A DNA stretch of 64,000 nucleotides from Polytrichum commune (taxonomy: Eukaryota > Streptophyta > Polytrichopsida > Polytrichales > Polytrichaceae): assembly GCA_950295325.1 (NCBI GenBank), contig OX485807.1:43432440-43496439 (forward strand). Reading direction: 5' to 3'. Below the pieces are notes generated by a model. It did not search any database, was not told where the DNA came from, and worked only from the letters and a program-made list of their open reading frames with translations. Shown here piece by piece: positions 61,040 through 64,000 of this stretch. Both the position numbers and the translations under genes were made by a program. Numbering within the stretch: the stretch's first letter is position 1; every line of letters begins with the position of its first letter.

Positions 61040-61990
61040 CAACTATGCAACTCGACCGGTTCTTTAATACATAACCAATCACTGGTCCAAGAACATAAGG
61101 GTTATGAAAACTCGTCACAATGTTTCATTCATAGCCATTCTGTATCATCCACACACTCGCACATTCTGGTTACAAGCTTATTGGCTATGACCAATAACCA
61201 TCTCGAGTAGGTAGATGGCTGCTAATCGCTTCCACGGCTCATTATCCACTTCATCTTCTCAATGGCTACCCAGTCCATAAGGTAAGTGGGCCTTAAACAA
61301 ACACTTTGAGCTCTACTCTTGTTTCTTGTAAGACACGAAACGCGCAACGGATGCGAGATGATTGAATGAACCTAAACTGTGACCATAGACATTTTTGCTC
61401 ATGGTTTTCACAACAAATATGAATGATCTTCCTCGTTATCACTATGGAGATTTTGTTTGTCCATAAAACGGTCATATAAGTGTCCCCTAGTTATATTGGT
61501 TGTTGAGACTAGAACGAGCTAACGACTCTTGAGCTCATAGTCCAATCGCTTATGAACACATGGCTTTATGGTGTTCGTTCTTAGATCCACGTCTTGCTTG
61601 ACACCGATCAAATAGAGCATAGGTGTTCGTTTAAGATGAGCTAGCAACGTAGGTTGCTTACGTGTCGATGTACCTTCGTGGTGTCTACATAAAGTAAGCG
61701 ACCTTAACCGGACACTCCACGTCTTATAGGATATGAAACACTTGATTTGTGTGAGAGAGTAGCCAATTCATCTTGCATAGGCCTCTAAAATATAGCCTCT
61801 CGGTACATTTGGGTACCATGCTCATGGTGAGTCCCATGTGCCATGTTTCTTATTCCGGTATTATTGAATGGGCATTCTACATAAGGTAAGTTGGCCTACT
61901 ACTTTGGCCACTCATCTCAACCGGACACCTATATTTGAGTGGTACCTTGGTTGGGTGTGGATCTAAGAACGGACATCAAAAAGACACGTG
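61040..61990. repeat. LTR-like dispersed repeat remnant
   Basis: It shares diverged words with 26,700-26,930, including a gcgagatg core and a TATA-like ataaaacggtcatataag region (61,462-61,479). A later part (61,795-61,850) repeats the phrase cctct.ggtacatttgggnna found at 60,040. The ends cannot be fixed. Confidence 0.4.
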
Positions 61991-64000
61991 TTTAGAAGAT
62001 TAGACGATGTGTTCAACAATATGTTGCCAATTCGAGGTTATAACAATCAACAAAGTGGGGGAGTAGGGAGTTGGGGGGGGGGGCTTAGCATGTAAGGAAT
62101 TTGTTTTCACTGTACCTCCTTTATCCATGATGGATGACTTTACACAAATGCCAGAAACCCTAACCCACATACCTTTCTTCCTCTACCATTTCTCATACGC
62201 ACCCTACTTGTATAAGATATGTAATGACAAATGTGTTTGTTTTTATTACAAGCTGTTGAATTTGAACATTGTTTATAATTAGAAGTGGTAGTTCACGATA
62301 ACACACAAAAATACCACCGAAACATAAATTCCATATTGGATGAGGTTTGGTGAAGCTCAATGCAAGCGCAATAGAATATCAAATTATTTACAATAATTTC
62401 CATTCAAAAATAAAAATAAGTTTAAGCTCTTGCAAGCTTCTATTATAAATGAAAGGCAAGTCACTATAGCTTACTATCAAAGGCAAATGGTTGTAAGCAC
62501 TCATCCATATGACAACAATTGTTTTTTTTAAATATCTCCAATCAATTAAAGTTCAAATTCTTAACAAAATTTGTATTTGGCATAAATTTCAACTCACTTA
62601 TACTTTTGCACTTGTTGGTTCTCAAGAACACATCTAAAAACTTTTCTTGTATGATTGAAAGTGATGATCATTTGCTCTTCTTTTAGTTCTTCTACATCTA
62701 CATTAGTGTGATCAAAATTTCCTTACTAAAAATGGGATTATCATCCAAACGTAAAATGTTTTAGTACTATTTTGTCATTAATGAAGTATTAGTGAAGTAT
62801 TAGTGGAGTTGTTATGGTTGTTAATCCTATATTTTTTCAATTACTAGTGTTATTATTGGTGGTATGGTTGTTACTATTCATATAAGTGTTTAAAGCTACT
62901 CTTACTGTGCATATCCTTACGTACAATTACTAAATGTTTAGTATATCATTTTAATTTAGTTTATTCTTCACAAATTTTCATTATTTTATAATTTATGAAA
63001 TACGAAAATTACCATATTCATATTTTATAATATTGTGTGTTTGCAATTTTGAATATAATTAGTTTAAAATGTTTTTATTTTCTAGTATTAAAATTTTATA
63101 AATATCATCTCTCCATTCCATGTTTGTAATCAATCCTAATATAAGAATTTCATATTTTAAGCCCTCTCTTATAAACCCGGATCGTATCTAGTATTAGAAG
63201 TACTATATACGGTAGGTTTTCTCAAGAGTTTTGGCCATATTCTCACAAAACCAATTTATATCACATTTAGACTCCCGAATATTCTTCTAGTATTTACCAA
63301 CAATCCATCAGCATCTCCATTCATATGAATGTTGATTATTTCCAACATTCAAAATGTCAGTTTAGGACAAGCCCCTCGTGGCAAAGCCACATTCCCTTGT
63401 TAGCTCTATCTCAAACTTGGGATGAAGGCATCATGGAGAACGAAATGTAGGGTGAATGCAAAAGAGTACAGCAGGTATAAAGAGTGGAGAGTGTAATGAA
63501 ATATAGTATAATAGGTTAGAGGTGAAATATAGAACCTAAGTTAAAATATGGTTTTAAATAAGGCATAAGGGAAGGGAGTTATAGGTGAGGCGAGGTAGGG
63601 TGAAATGTAGGGTCAAGATTGGTCAGAACACAACCTCTCGTAGCGAAGCTGCTTGTTCTTAACTGCAAAGACATGCCACGTAACATTCAAATATAGGTGT
63701 ACAATGTAGAGGAATGGCCACATATGGCCCACACATCTTAGTCGTAGTACCCCACTTCTATGACAAAAAGATTCAACAAAAAGAAACAAACAATCAAGGG
63801 ATTCATGTCATGACAAGAGTGAAGTATTCCCTAGCCACGTGGCTCAGTGCAAACTTCGTGTTTGCCCTTGTGCAAAGGAGAATTCTTCTTGAAAAAGGTT
63901 GCTCTCTTAAGGTACGTGTGCTTAAAAGCAACACCCCTGTTTCATTTTAAAAGTGTCCACAAAAGTGAGATGGTACATTAAGCAAGCCAAAGATAACAAC
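61991..64000. other. AT-rich intergenic DNA
   Basis: No gene is supported. Two similar CTCGTGGCAAAGCCAC / CTCGTAGCGAAGCTGC phrases lie at 63,377 and 63,634. A G-run is at 62,071-62,081. The open frame at 63,714-63,950 (+) has no recognisable motif. Confidence 0.45.

Overview
This window looks like nuclear DNA of a land plant. It holds a complete plant-type receptor kinase of the ALE2 class, GT-AG introns, AAACCCT (plant telomere-type) motifs, a tRNA-Phe that fits the plant consensus as I know it, and plant-style MULE and LINE remnants. The large, old, AT-rich repeat fraction suits a repeat-rich genome (fern, lycophyte, gymnosperm or similar), but the lineage is inference.

Positions 1-39,300 are a graveyard of transposable elements with no intact host gene. 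The main structure is a proposed composite Mutator-like element (about 1,893-13,049). It has degenerate terminal inverted repeats, a decayed transposase on the + strand (about 8,778-12,720) and a second decayed coding region on the - strand (about 5,140-2,452). The last part of that region resembles the motif X / motif I end of beta-class DNA N4/N6 methyltransferases. Nested inside are a 972-bp solo LTR with a 5-bp target duplication that splits the transposase frame, and a 396-bp MITE with an 8-bp duplication. Further right lie non-autonomous elements with exact 9-bp duplications (16,330-16,826; 22,532-23,939), a TAA-flanked Tourist-like MITE (32,524-33,058), a two-copy 500-bp family (17,669 and 28,485) and two LINE tails (24,418 and 30,230).

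Positions 39,300-60,000 are gene-bearing. A 14-exon + strand gene (39,845-46,178) encodes a 970-residue NOC2-type nucleolar ribosome-assembly factor with an unusual C-terminal glycine/arginine-rich tail. Its upstream region carries clustered telo-box motifs, and a degraded copy of its last exon follows it. A 1.2-kb foldback element with a 9-bp duplication lies at 47,585-48,810. Two - strand tRNA genes, Glu(UUC) then Phe(GAA), sit 20 nt apart with no T-run between them. An 8-exon - strand gene (57,584-53,002) encodes a 799-residue ALE2-like receptor kinase.

Positions 60,000-64,000 return to repeats: a second copy of the 8-bp-duplication MITE family, an LTR-like dispersed repeat and AT-rich sequence. 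The exon models were assembled by hand. Both coding sums are multiples of three with continuous frames, but exact splice sites remain predictions.
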